Shown here piece after piece: positions 17,203 to 25,487 of a stretch of DNA of 32,656 bases (within the stretch, counting starts at the first letter, position 1; each line of letters opens with the position of its first letter). Origin of the DNA: an uncultured Bacteroidota bacterium (lineage in GTDB: Bacteria; Bacteroidota; Bacteroidia; Flavobacteriales; Flavobacteriaceae); assembly GCA_902598295.1 (NCBI GenBank), contig CACKBA010000012.1, forward strand, positions 1 to 32,656, in the 5' to 3' direction. A program made the position numbers and the translations under genes. The notes under the pieces are model-generated. The model was not told where the DNA came from, did not search any database, and worked only from the letters and a program-made list of their open reading frames with translations.

Positions 17203-18180
17203 TTGAGGAATCTATTTAAAATTAGAAAACCAATTAATCATGAAATGGAAATTTTTGAGGAAAAATTTTCCAATCTTATGTTGTCTAAAGTTCCTCTATT
17301 AAATAGAATAACTCATTATATCATTAAAAGAAAAGGGAAACAGATGAGGCCAATGTTTATTTTCCTTTTTTCTAAACTATTAAATAATGGAATTGTCAAT
17401 GAAAAAGTATACAGGGGAGCATCAGTAATTGAGTTGATTCACACAGCAACACTTATTCATGATGACGTGGTCGATGATAGTAAAAGAAGAAGAGGTTTTT
17501 TTTCAATTAATGCTATTTGGAAAAATAAAATTGCTGTATTGGTAGGTGATTTTTTATTATCAAGAGGAATGATATTATGTATAGAAAATAAAGATTATGA
17601 TCATTTGGATATTATATCAGAATCAGTAAAAAAAATGAGTGAAGGTGAATTACTTCAGATTGAAAAAAGCCGTTCATTAGACATTGATGAGACAGTTTAC
17701 TTTGACATAATAAAAAAGAAAACAGCTTCATTAATTAGCTCATGTTGTAAGATAGCAGCGGTTTCAGTAACCCAACAAAAAGAAATTATTGAATCCGTTT
17801 CAAATATTGGTGAGAATATTGGGATTGCTTTTCAGATAAAAGATGATTTATTTGACTATGGGAAAACAAAAATTGGTAAACCAAGAGGTATAGATATAAA
17901 AGAAAAAAAATTAACATTACCTTTAATATATACTTTAAATGAAGTTGACAAGAAGAAACGAAAATGGTTGATTAATTCGATTAAGAAGTATAACAAAGAT
18001 AAATCTAGAGTCAAAGAAATAATTTCTTTAGTAAAAGATACGGGCGGGTTAGATTATGCAATTGAAAAAATGAATTATTATCATAGGATTGCACTAGATG
18101 ACCTTAAGAATTTGCCTAACAATGAATTTAAGGAATCACTAATTGATATGATTAATTATGTGATTGAAAGAGATTTTTAA
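17203..18180 (+). CDS. Trans-isoprenyl (polyprenyl) diphosphate synthase
   Basis: This 325-residue enzyme extends allylic diphosphates with IPP, most likely to make the side chain of menaquinone. Both aspartate-rich motifs are present: DDVVD (87-91, in LIHDDVVDDS) and DDLFD (214-218, in QIKDDLFDYG), plus the GKQMRP motif at 45-50. The start is TTG at 17203, 3 nt after the rlmN stop; starting at the first in-frame ATG would remove conserved N-terminal residues. Chain length cannot be read from sequence. Family members in Flavobacteriia are usually annotated as polyprenyl synthetase. Confidence 0.9.
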   Translation: MRNLFKIRKPINHEMEIFEEKFSNLMLSKVPLLNRITHYIIKRKGKQMRPMFIFLFSKLLNNGIVNEKVYRGASVIELIHTATLIHDDVVDDSKRRRGFFSINAIWKNKIAVLVGDFLLSRGMILCIENKDYDHLDIISESVKKMSEGELLQIEKSRSLDIDETVYFDIIKKKTASLISSCCKIAAVSVTQQKEIIESVSNIGENIGIAFQIKDDLFDYGKTKIGKPRGIDIKEKKLTLPLIYTLNEVDKKKRKWLINSIKKYNKDKSRVKEIISLVKDTGGLDYAIEKMNYYHRIALDDLKNLPNNEFKESLIDMINYVIERDF

Positions 18181-18181
18181 A

Positions 18182-20110
18182 ATGATTTCAAAAATAACAA
18201 TAGAAAAAGTTTTTCAAACTGCACTTGTAGAGGAAGTTGTGGGTGACTTTATACAATTAAAAAAATCAGGTTCAAATTATAAAGGGTTAAGTCCATTTAC
18301 AAATGAAAAAACACCCAGTTTTATGGTTTCCCCAACTAAGCAAATATGGAAAGATTTTAGTAGTGGAAAAGGCGGTAATGTGATTGCTTTTTTGATGGAG
18401 CATGAGCAATATTCATATCCTCAAGCTATTAAATATTTAGCTAATAAATATAATATCGAAATCATTGAAACAAAACTAACAGATAAACAGAAAGATGATA
18501 ACAATCTTAAAGAAAAGTTATTCCTCATTTGTGATTTTGCAAAAAATTATTTTTTGACTCAATTTAATGACTCGCACTTTGGAATGTCAATTGCCCGTGC
18601 ATATTTTCATGAAAGAGGTTTTAATGATGAAACTTTATTAAAATTTGAGATTGGATGTTTGGGATCTGAAAAGCAAAATCTCAGAAATTATTGTTTATCT
18701 AAAGGATATGTTGTTGAGGATTTAGTTGCTTTAGGTCTTGTCTCCTCAAAAAATCATATTGATATATACAGGTCTAGGTTGATATTTCCTATAAAATCGA
18801 TTTCTGGAAGAACAATTGGGTTTGGAGCTAGAATCTTAGATAAGAATACTAAATCAGCAAAATACATCAATAGTCCTGATTCTAAAATCTACAACAAGAG
18901 TAATGTTTTGTTTGGACTATACAATTCAAAAAATGAAATCGTAAAAAAAGATAATTGTCTAATTGCAGAGGGTTATACTGATGTCATGAGATTCCATCAA
19001 ATTGGAGTGAGTAATATTGTTTCATCCTCTGGTACCGCATTGACTATAAACCAAATAAACTTAATAAGACGATTAACAAAAAATGTTACTTTGTTATTTG
19101 ACTCCGACAAGGCTGGAGTTAATGCAACTGAGAGAGCGGTGGAGCACTTACTTTCACAGGGTATGAACATTGATATATGTATTTTGCCTGATGGTGAAGA
19201 TCCTGATTCTTTTGGCAGAAATAAAACCCTTGAAGAGATAAATAATTACATACAAGAAAACTCTGTTGATTTTATTCAATTTAAGTCAAATATGCTTGGA
19301 GAGTCTATTAAGAGTTCACCTTCCAAAAAGACTAAAATTGTCAATGAAATCATCGCACTAATATCGAAAGTTACTGATCCAATCAAACAAGAAATATATA
19401 TTAAGGATTGTTCTTCCTCATTGGATATTTCAGAAGGAGTTTTGTTTAATTCATTAGCACAAATTAAGCACCTTGATACACAACAAAAACCATTTCAAAA
19501 AACACCTACAATTACTAAAAAATCAAAAAAACTAAATCAAATAGAAATCCTTGAACAAAAGATTATAGAAATTCTACTTCTTTATGGAAATCATGAAGTT
19601 GTTTTTGATGAAATTTCCATGATTAAAGGAAATGATGGAGAATTGACATATAAGCCAATTAAACAAGAGTCAAAAGTTTATAAAAAAATATACTTAGATC
19701 TTCAGGCAGATGAGATTGAATTTGCTAATGAAGATTTTAAAAAACTTTACACTCTTTTAATCAATGATTTTCAAAAAAATAACAGTTTTGATTTAAAAAC
19801 ATTTATTAATAATCTTTCTCCTGAATTATCTACTCAAGTAACATCGATAGTAATGAACAATGACTTACACCAATTACATAATTGGCAATCCAAAAATGTT
19901 TTTGTTAAAGACAAAAAAAAGAAAATAACCCAACTTGTTACAGAGTCAATTTTAACACTAAGAACTTTATTGATAAACAAAAAGGTATCCGAGTTAAGTA
20001 AAAAAACAAAAAATTCTAGTAATCAACAGGGTGAGGAATTAATGGAGGAGATTGTTAATTACTACCAGTTGAAATCATTATTATCAAAAAAACTAAATAG
20101 AGTTATTTAG
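18182..20110 (+). CDS. dnaG: DNA primase without zinc ligands
   Basis: This 642-residue protein makes RNA primers at the replication fork. The Toprim catalytic core is intact, with IAEGYTDVMRFHQ and LLFDSDKAGVNATERA. The N-terminal zinc-binding domain keeps its fold sequence (NYKGLSPFTNEKTPSF, KQIWKDFSSGKGGN), but the four metal ligands of the CHC2 motif are replaced: Cys to Ser37, His to Thr40, Cys to Asp58 and Cys to Ser61. Zinc binding there is therefore not expected. I recall similar losses in other flavobacterial DnaG proteins, so this may be lineage-wide. An in-frame TTG at 18164 overlaps the previous gene; the ATG at 18182, 1 nt after its stop, is preferred. Confidence 0.94.
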   Translation: MISKITIEKVFQTALVEEVVGDFIQLKKSGSNYKGLSPFTNEKTPSFMVSPTKQIWKDFSSGKGGNVIAFLMEHEQYSYPQAIKYLANKYNIEIIETKLTDKQKDDNNLKEKLFLICDFAKNYFLTQFNDSHFGMSIARAYFHERGFNDETLLKFEIGCLGSEKQNLRNYCLSKGYVVEDLVALGLVSSKNHIDIYRSRLIFPIKSISGRTIGFGARILDKNTKSAKYINSPDSKIYNKSNVLFGLYNSKNEIVKKDNCLIAEGYTDVMRFHQIGVSNIVSSSGTALTINQINLIRRLTKNVTLLFDSDKAGVNATERAVEHLLSQGMNIDICILPDGEDPDSFGRNKTLEEINNYIQENSVDFIQFKSNMLGESIKSSPSKKTKIVNEIIALISKVTDPIKQEIYIKDCSSSLDISEGVLFNSLAQIKHLDTQQKPFQKTPTITKKSKKLNQIEILEQKIIEILLLYGNHEVVFDEISMIKGNDGELTYKPIKQESKVYKKIYLDLQADEIEFANEDFKKLYTLLINDFQKNNSFDLKTFINNLSPELSTQVTSIVMNNDLHQLHNWQSKNVFVKDKKKKITQLVTESILTLRTLLINKKVSELSKKTKNSSNQQGEELMEEIVNYYQLKSLLSKKLNRVI

Positions 20111-20113
20111 ATC

Positions 20114-20398
20114 ATGAATTATACAAATGAATTAAAAAACAAGGGTTTCAAAATTACTTATGATAGAGTGGCTGCTACAAGAGATGGATATGATTTAATA
20201 GTAGATATCAGTAAAAATAATAGTTATTTAAAGTGTTCTTTTTCAATGAGTCATCAAATAGGTTATTATTTTAGTTTAGAACCTTTTGATTATGATTCCT
20301 CAGATATAAAATACTTTGATGGTGATGAAGAATGGGATTTTGATTATGAGGCGCTATTGTGTGAATATTATGGTGTTGAAGAACTAATAGAGATGTGA
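20114..20398 (+). CDS. Small acidic protein of unknown function
   Basis: I do not recognise this 94-residue protein. It starts 3 nt after the dnaG stop. It is strongly acidic in its C-terminal half (FDYDSSDIKYFDGDEEWDFD) and rich in Tyr and Phe, with no signal peptide, membrane segment or Cys-pair metal motif. The mixture of charged and aromatic residues suggests a small folded cytoplasmic protein. Codon use looks like its neighbours. Spacing suggests co-transcription with dnaG, but a shared function is not shown. Confidence 0.72.
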   Translation: MNYTNELKNKGFKITYDRVAATRDGYDLIVDISKNNSYLKCSFSMSHQIGYYFSLEPFDYDSSDIKYFDGDEEWDFDYEALLCEYYGVEELIEM

Positions 20399-20444
20399 TT
20401 TAATTGAAAAGTCTCACTCAGAATGAGCAAATTATTTAGTTGCA

Positions 20445-21257
20445 TTAGTTTTTTAATCTTTCTGGTATTTTACAAATTGGTATTGGAATCATTTTGTGTT
20501 TGTTCTGAAAATTAAATCTTGTTAATATTTCAATTACTTCTTTATTCCTTCCCTCAAAATCTGTAGATTTTTTTCCTTTTTCAATCTCGTTCATGGCCCA
20601 TTCTAGTTCATCATAATTTGCTCCAATTTGCTCCTCATCAGTTCTGGTATCATCCCATAGACCGTCTGTTGGTTTAGCTAAAATAATTTCACTATTAATT
20701 TTTAAAAATTCTGCAAGAGATTTCACTTCACTTTTCATTAGATCAGCAATAGGGGATATATCAACACCACCATCACCATACTTTGTGTAGAAACCTACAC
20801 CAAAATCTTCAACTTTGTTTCCAGTTCCTGCTACTATGTAATTATTTGATGTAGCGTGAAAATATAAGTTTAACATTCTAAGTCTAGACCTAGTGTTGGC
20901 TAAAGCTAGTTGCTGTTTTTCATTAAAATAACGTTGGGAATTTGTAAAATTGGATTTAGTTTTAACGAATTCATCATAAATTGATGATAGATTATCCTCA
21001 ATAGAATTAACATTTTTAAACTTTTCTTCTAACCATTTTATGTGATTAGTTGACCTGATAATCTCATTTGTAGATTGGTGAATTGGCATTTGAATACATA
21101 AAACCGGTTTCTTAGTCATTGAACATAAAGTGGAGGTTAAGGCAGAATCAATCCCTCCTGAAACACCAACAACAAAACCATTGACTGAATTCATATCACA
21201 ATAGTTGTTCAACCAGTCTACTATGAAGTTGATTATTTTTAAATTATCTTTAAACAT
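20445..21257 (-). CDS. nadE: NH3-dependent NAD+ synthetase
   Basis: This 270-residue enzyme amidates deamido-NAD+ with ammonia and ATP, the last step of NAD+ synthesis. The ATP-pyrophosphatase P-loop SGGIDS is at 33-38, and GTGNKVEDFGVGFYTKYGDGGVD and KPTDGLWDDTRTDEEQIG are family signatures. There is no N-terminal glutaminase domain, so ammonia must come from elsewhere. It is transcribed divergently from gldB, the two start codons being only 34 bp apart. Downstream, 46 bp separate its stop from the end of the small gene on the other strand, with only a weak 4-bp hairpin between them. Confidence 0.95.
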   Translation of the reverse strand: MFKDNLKIINFIVDWLNNYCDMNSVNGFVVGVSGGIDSALTSTLCSMTKKPVLCIQMPIHQSTNEIIRSTNHIKWLEEKFKNVNSIEDNLSSIYDEFVKTKSNFTNSQRYFNEKQQLALANTRSRLRMLNLYFHATSNNYIVAGTGNKVEDFGVGFYTKYGDGGVDISPIADLMKSEVKSLAEFLKINSEIILAKPTDGLWDDTRTDEEQIGANYDELEWAMNEIEKGKKSTDFEGRNKEVIEILTRFNFQNKHKMIPIPICKIPERLKN

Positions 21258-21291
21258 GAGTATAATTAGAACCTTTCAAATTACTTGCCAA

Positions 21292-22251
21292 ATGATTTTT
21301 TCTAAAGACTATTTTTCGTTGATTTTAATTGTTTTTTTTCTAGTTATATTTTCTTGTAAAAACACAAAGTATGAAGATAGTAATTATACTAGTAAGATTG
21401 AAGTAATTAGATTTGAAAAACTTTTTTTTGAATCTAATATTGACTCAATTTTATCACTCAAAAGCAAATTTCCTTATTTATTTCCTAACCAATTTTCAAT
21501 TGATGAATGGAAGGAAATATATAATGATTCATTGAGAAGAAATATTTTTAATATGTCTAATCATGCATTTAAAGAATTTGATTCTTATAAAATTGAAATT
21601 GCAAAAACGATTAAAAAAATAGAGAATGAATTTGGAAGTTTTAACATTCCAAAAATTATTACCGTTAATAACGGTATCGATTATAATTATAATATTATTA
21701 AGACAGATTCATTATTGATAGTTTCTACTGATTGCTACATGGGCGATAATATCTATTACAAATCAATTCCAAATTATATTTCAATGAAGATGAATAAAGA
21801 TTATTTTGTAAAAGATATATCCCAAATATTTCTTGAAGATTTTATTAAATATCCAAATGACAGAAGATTTATTTCAAAAATTATTTACTATGGTAAAATT
21901 ATTTCCATGATGGAAAAAATAACAGATTTTGATATTGAAGAAATCATAGGTATTAATAAAGAGAATGCAAATTGGTTGTATGAAAATGAATATGAAATAT
22001 GGGAGTACTTTGTTAAAAATAACTTGATTTTTTCAACTGATATTTCACTTGAAAAAAGATTTATTAATGATGCTCCATATTCAAAATTTGGACTATCAAT
22101 AGATTCCGAATCTAGTCCTATGGCAGGTCAATGGATTGGTTATAATATAGTTAAATCTTATCAAAATAAATATAACGTTAAGTTGAAGGACTTAGCAATT
22201 ATGAACGAATATGATTTATATTTGAAATCTAATTACACCCCTAGAAAATGA
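21292..22251 (+). CDS. gldB: Gliding motility lipoprotein GldB
   Basis: From the ATG at 21292 the product is 319 residues and begins with a clean lipoprotein signal: a short basic start, a hydrophobic core (SLILIVFFLVIF) and lipidated Cys22 in IFSC. ATGs further upstream in the frame would overlap nadE and spoil the signal. The body shows GldB features (IRFEKLFFE, FPYLFP, STDCYMGDN, MAGQWIGYNIV). GldB is needed for gliding in Flavobacterium and is thought to act with the type IX secretion and gliding machinery at the cell envelope. gldC overlaps its stop by 4 nt. Recognition is by overall pattern and neighbour, so slightly less certain than for enzymes. Confidence 0.88.
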   Translation: MIFSKDYFSLILIVFFLVIFSCKNTKYEDSNYTSKIEVIRFEKLFFESNIDSILSLKSKFPYLFPNQFSIDEWKEIYNDSLRRNIFNMSNHAFKEFDSYKIEIAKTIKKIENEFGSFNIPKIITVNNGIDYNYNIIKTDSLLIVSTDCYMGDNIYYKSIPNYISMKMNKDYFVKDISQIFLEDFIKYPNDRRFISKIIYYGKIISMMEKITDFDIEEIIGINKENANWLYENEYEIWEYFVKNNLIFSTDISLEKRFINDAPYSKFGLSIDSESSPMAGQWIGYNIVKSYQNKYNVKLKDLAIMNEYDLYLKSNYTPRK

Positions 22252-22583
22252 AAAAAATAAAAAAAGATATAATTATTAATGTAGAACTCGACAAAAATAA
22301 GATTCCTGAAAATATAATGTGGTCTGCAGAGGATGGAGGTGTTACCAATCAAGATGTAAAAGCATTAATTTTAAGTACTTGGGATTTTGATAAAAAGGAA
22401 ACCTTAAAAATTGATTTATGGACTAAAGATATGCCACTTGAGCACATGAACATATTTATCTATCAAACCCTAGTTAGTTTATCAAAAACTCATCTGCGCT
22501 CAACCAATAATGAAAAAATATTTAAGGCGTTTTCTGATTTCTGTGATTATTTTGCTGAAAAATTAGATCTCAGAAAAAAATAA
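22248..22583 (+). CDS. gldC: Gliding motility protein GldC
   Basis: This 111-residue soluble protein follows gldB with an ATGA overlap. The stretch DKNKIPENIMWSAEDGG followed by DVKALILSTWD and TKDMPLEHMNIFIYQTL is typical of GldC. The protein has no signal peptide, fitting a cytoplasmic role. In Flavobacterium johnsoniae GldC supports but is not strictly essential for gliding. The pair gldB-gldC is a usual flavobacterial unit. It converges with engB, 5 bp away. Confidence 0.9.
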   Translation: MKKIKKDIIINVELDKNKIPENIMWSAEDGGVTNQDVKALILSTWDFDKKETLKIDLWTKDMPLEHMNIFIYQTLVSLSKTHLRSTNNEKIFKAFSDFCDYFAEKLDLRKK

Positions 22584-22588
22584 TTTTC

Positions 22589-23167
22589 TTATTTCATAAT
22601 AAAGTTTAAAATATCTTGTCTCCCACTTTTTGTTGTTGATGAACTTATAAAAAACTTATTGTCTAAATACTGTGAGTCAATTTTTTCAATATAGTTAGTT
22701 GATTTGTTTACTAAATCAGTCTTTTTTATTTTATCAGCTTTGGTAAAAATTATATTAAATTTTTTCCTTATTTCGTTGAGATAATTGATAAAAAACAAGT
22801 CGGTGTTTAACGGGTCATGTCTAATATCAATCAATAAAAATAGTTTGAATAGATTATTGCGATTCTCTAGGTAATCTTTAATTAGAAAGTTAATTTTTTT
22901 TGTTTCACCTTTTGAAAGCTTAGCATAACCATATCCAGGTAAGTCAACCAATAGAATTTCATCGTTAATCATAAAATGATTAATCAACTTAGTTTTGCCT
23001 GGTTTTTTTGAAATCTTGGCTAAATTCTTGTTGGCAAAAAGCATATTAATTAAACTAGATTTACCCACATTTGACCTACCAATGAATGCAAACTCCTTTA
23101 AAGTAGTTGCAGGGCACTCGGTTACTTTAGCACTACTTTTTAAAAATTTTATTTTTGAAATTTTCAT
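22589..23167 (-). CDS. engB: Ribosome biogenesis GTPase EngB (YihA/YsxC)
   Basis: This 192-residue GTPase acts in assembly of the large ribosomal subunit. G1 is GRSNVGKSS at 30-38, G3 is in LVDLPGYGYAKLS, and G4 is TKAD. The length and the lack of other domains match EngB rather than Era or Der. Its start codon shares one base with the stop of the upstream hydrolase gene (TAATG read on the minus strand), so the two are translated together. Confidence 0.95.
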   Translation of the reverse strand: MKISKIKFLKSSAKVTECPATTLKEFAFIGRSNVGKSSLINMLFANKNLAKISKKPGKTKLINHFMINDEILLVDLPGYGYAKLSKGETKKINFLIKDYLENRNNLFKLFLLIDIRHDPLNTDLFFINYLNEIRKKFNIIFTKADKIKKTDLVNKSTNYIEKIDSQYLDNKFFISSSTTKSGRQDILNFIMK

Positions 23168-23916
23168 TAAAAGTTATTTTTTAATAACCATGATTTGAGA
23201 ATCTCATTAAATTTCTTTGGATGTTCCATCATGGGTGCATGACCACATCTACTAATCCAAAATAAATCAGAGTTTGGCATTAATTTATTAAACTCTAATG
23301 CAACTTCCGGTGGGGTTACATTATCATTTTCTCCCCATATTAATGCTGTAGGTATTTTAATTTTAGGCAAATCTTTTGACATATTATGTCTTATTGCACT
23401 CTTTGCCAATGCAAGTATTTTTATTAATTTTTTACGATCATTTACGGTTTGGTAAACTTCATCTACAATTTCTTTTGTTGCAATTTTTGGGTTATAAAAA
23501 ACACCTTCTGTCTTGGTTTTAATGAAATTATAGTCTTCTCTTTTTGGATATGAATCACCCATTGAATTTTCATAAAGACCTGAACTGCCAGTTAGTACAA
23601 GTCCCTTCACTAAGTCAGGATACATTTTTGAAAATATTAATCCAACATGGCCACCCATTGAGTTTCCTAGAAGTATAATATTATTTAATTTCAAATGCTT
23701 AATAAATGAGTATATATATTTTGAAAAATATTTCAAATTTGTATCAAGAATATTTGATTTGTAAACTGGAAGTTCAGGTGCAATCACTTCATAACCAAGC
23801 TTTGGGAAAAAATCAAATACATCTTTAAAATTGCTTAACCCTCCCATTAGCCCATGCAGAATTACAATGGGTTGCCCAGTGCCTTTTGACAAGTATTGAA
23901 AATTTGTATTTGACAT
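23167..23916 (-). CDS. Alpha/beta hydrolase
   Basis: This 249-residue protein has the alpha/beta hydrolase fold with the nucleophile elbow GNSMGG (Ser86), the oxyanion-hole motif HGLMGG (21-26), an acid residue in GENDNVTP and the catalytic His in the C-terminal CGHAPMMEHP. The cap region between about 115 and 180 is helical. The fold fits esterases or carbon-carbon bond hydrolases, and the substrate is unknown. It has no signal peptide. It is co-transcribed with engB, and the 160 bp on its other side separate it from the MraZ operator. Confidence 0.85.
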   Translation of the reverse strand: MSNTNFQYLSKGTGQPIVILHGLMGGLSNFKDVFDFFPKLGYEVIAPELPVYKSNILDTNLKYFSKYIYSFIKHLKLNNIILLGNSMGGHVGLIFSKMYPDLVKGLVLTGSSGLYENSMGDSYPKREDYNFIKTKTEGVFYNPKIATKEIVDEVYQTVNDRKKLIKILALAKSAIRHNMSKDLPKIKIPTALIWGENDNVTPPEVALEFNKLMPNSDLFWISRCGHAPMMEHPKKFNEILKSWLLKNNF

Positions 23917-24078
23917 AAAAAACTAATTCAAATTGTCGATGCTAAAGTAATCATATAGAAAACACTATTTATTAAAAGATGATTTTTTATTAAAAAAAAA
24001 TCAAATATAACTCTTAAATATCTGATTTAAAGGTGATTATCATTTAAAAACTAATCTATTTACATATTTATTAACAAT

Positions 24079-24103
24079 GTGGGAAAAAGTGGGAAAAAGT
24101 GGG
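24079..24103 (+). promoter_or_regulatory. MraZ operator: three GTGGG repeats
   Basis: GTGGG occurs at 24079-24083, 24089-24093 and 24099-24103, an exact 10-bp period with AAAAA spacers. MraZ is known to bind direct TGGG-type repeats with this spacing upstream of its own operon. The repeats occupy the region where the -33 element would lie for the -7 box at 24114-24121, so binding would control the dcw promoter. Confidence 0.88.
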
Positions 24104-24113
24104 ATAAAATATA

Positions 24114-24121
24114 TATATTTG
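24114..24121 (+). promoter_or_regulatory. Predicted -7 box of the dcw promoter
   Basis: TATATTTG matches TAnnTTTG exactly, 10 nt downstream of the last GTGGG repeat. No TTG is visible at the -33 position, which is taken up by the operator. Transcription would start near 24127, about 13 nt before the mraZ ATG. Confidence 0.6.
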
Positions 24122-24139
24122 AAAGAAGGCGTTTCGAAT

Positions 24140-24604
24140 ATGACAAAACTAACTGGAACTTTTGAGTGTAAAATTGATAATAAAGGCAGGATTCTTTTAC
24201 CATCACAGTTAAAAAAACAACTTGATGGAAATTTAAAAAATAGCTTTATTATAAAAAGATCAGTGTTTCAGAATTGTCTTGAACTTTACCCAATGGTTGA
24301 GTGGAAAAAAGTAATGGACAAAATAAATTCACTAAATAGATTTATAAAAAAGAATAACGATTTTATTAGAATTTTTAGCGCTGGAGTCAGAACACTTGAG
24401 TTGGATTCCAATTATAGACTTTTAGTACCAATCGATTTAATAAGCACCTCAAATCTTAAAAAAAATGTAGTTATGGCATCTGCCATAAACATAATTGAAA
24501 TTTGGGACAAGGATAACTATGAAAAATCAATAAATGATAAAAATATTGATTTTATAAAGCTAACTGAACAAGTAATGGGTAATCAAAACAATGAGTTATC
24601 ATAA
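24140..24604 (+). CDS. mraZ: Transcriptional regulator MraZ
   Basis: This 154-residue DNA-binding protein autoregulates the division and cell wall cluster. It begins MTKLTGTFECKIDNKGRILLPSQL, the standard first AbrB/SpoVT-like domain, and repeats the pattern with LELDSNYRLLVPIDL in the second. The frame is open from an ATG at 24077, but that start would translate the operator and the -7 box; the ATG at 24140 matches the family N-terminus and is chosen. The gene overlaps rsmH by 14 nt. Confidence 0.93.
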   Translation: MTKLTGTFECKIDNKGRILLPSQLKKQLDGNLKNSFIIKRSVFQNCLELYPMVEWKKVMDKINSLNRFIKKNNDFIRIFSAGVRTLELDSNYRLLVPIDLISTSNLKKNVVMASAINIIEIWDKDNYEKSINDKNIDFIKLTEQVMGNQNNELS

Positions 24605-25487
24605 GCCTGTACTATTAAGTGAAAGTGTAGATAGTTTGGAAATTCGATGCGATGGAGTTTATGTTGATATGACATATGGTGGAGGGGGTCATTCACGTGA
24701 AATACTAAATCGTTTGGGGAGCAAAGGAAGGTTGATTGCTTTTGATCAGGATTTAGATTCACAAAGTAACATAATTGAGGATGAAAGATTAATTTTTTTT
24801 AGGCAAAATAATATTTATTTAATGCAGACTCTTGATTTTTTAAAAATTAAAAAAGTTGATGGAATATTAGCCGACCTAGGTGTTTCATCTCATCAACTCG
24901 ATAAAAAAAATAGAGGATTTAGTTTTCAACCCGGATATAAATTGGATATGAGAATGAACCAAAAACAAAATTTAGACGCTATAGGTGTAATTAATAATTA
25001 TACAGAAACTGAACTCTCAAATTTGTTTTTTTTAAATGGTGATTTAAAAAATTCAAAGAAAATTGCAAAGGAAATCTGTATTGAAAGAACAAATAAAAAA
25101 ATTACTAAGACAAATCATTTAAATTCTGTTTTGGAAAAATTCTTTAATCACAACACTAGAAATAGCTTTTTAGCTAGAGTCTACCAATCTATTAGGATTG
25201 AAGTAAATAAAGAGTTAGAATTTTTAAAGGAAATATTGACCCAGTCTAAAAAAATTTTATCAAAAAACGGAATTATGTCTGTAATAACTTATCACTCAGC
25301 AGAGGACCGTTTAGTAAAAAGATATTTTAAAAATGGATGTTTTGATGAAGAGCCTATTAAAGATGAATTTGGAAACTCTTTAAATCCTTTTAAACTGAAA
25401 TTTCAGTTTTTGAAACCAAGTGAATCTGAATTAAAATTTAACGTAAGATCGAGGAGTGCAAAACTAAGATCTGCCTTAAAACTATGA
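24591..25487 (+). CDS. rsmH: 16S rRNA C1402 N4-methyltransferase
   Basis: This 298-residue SAM-dependent enzyme methylates N4 of C1402 in 16S rRNA. The SAM-binding VDMTYGGGGHSREIL lies near the N-terminus, followed by DGILADLGVSSHQLD, GFSFQPGYKLDMRM, and the C-terminal ITYHSAEDRLVK and NVRSRSAKLRSA. The gene (formerly mraW) is second in the dcw cluster, as expected. It overlaps mraZ by 14 nt and ftsL by 4 nt. Confidence 0.95.
   Translation: MSYHKPVLLSESVDSLEIRCDGVYVDMTYGGGGHSREILNRLGSKGRLIAFDQDLDSQSNIIEDERLIFFRQNNIYLMQTLDFLKIKKVDGILADLGVSSHQLDKKNRGFSFQPGYKLDMRMNQKQNLDAIGVINNYTETELSNLFFLNGDLKNSKKIAKEICIERTNKKITKTNHLNSVLEKFFNHNTRNSFLARVYQSIRIEVNKELEFLKEILTQSKKILSKNGIMSVITYHSAEDRLVKRYFKNGCFDEEPIKDEFGNSLNPFKLKFQFLKPSESELKFNVRSRSAKLRSALKL

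Noticed and set aside
18164-18181. TTG start for dnaG six codons upstream
   Set aside because: It overlaps the polyprenyl synthase gene; the ATG at 18182 gives the normal DnaG N-terminus.
20417-20427. Hairpin CTCA-GAA-TGAG between the small gene after dnaG and nadE
   Set aside because: Four base pairs without a T run; not convincing as a terminator.
23981-24002. Inverted repeat GATTTTTT / AAAAAATC upstream of mraZ
   Set aside because: Mostly homopolymer T/A tracts expected by chance in this AT-rich gap.
24077-24139. Upstream extension of the mraZ frame from the ATG at 24077
   Set aside because: It would translate the three GTGGG operator repeats and the -7 box; the family N-terminus matches the ATG at 24140.
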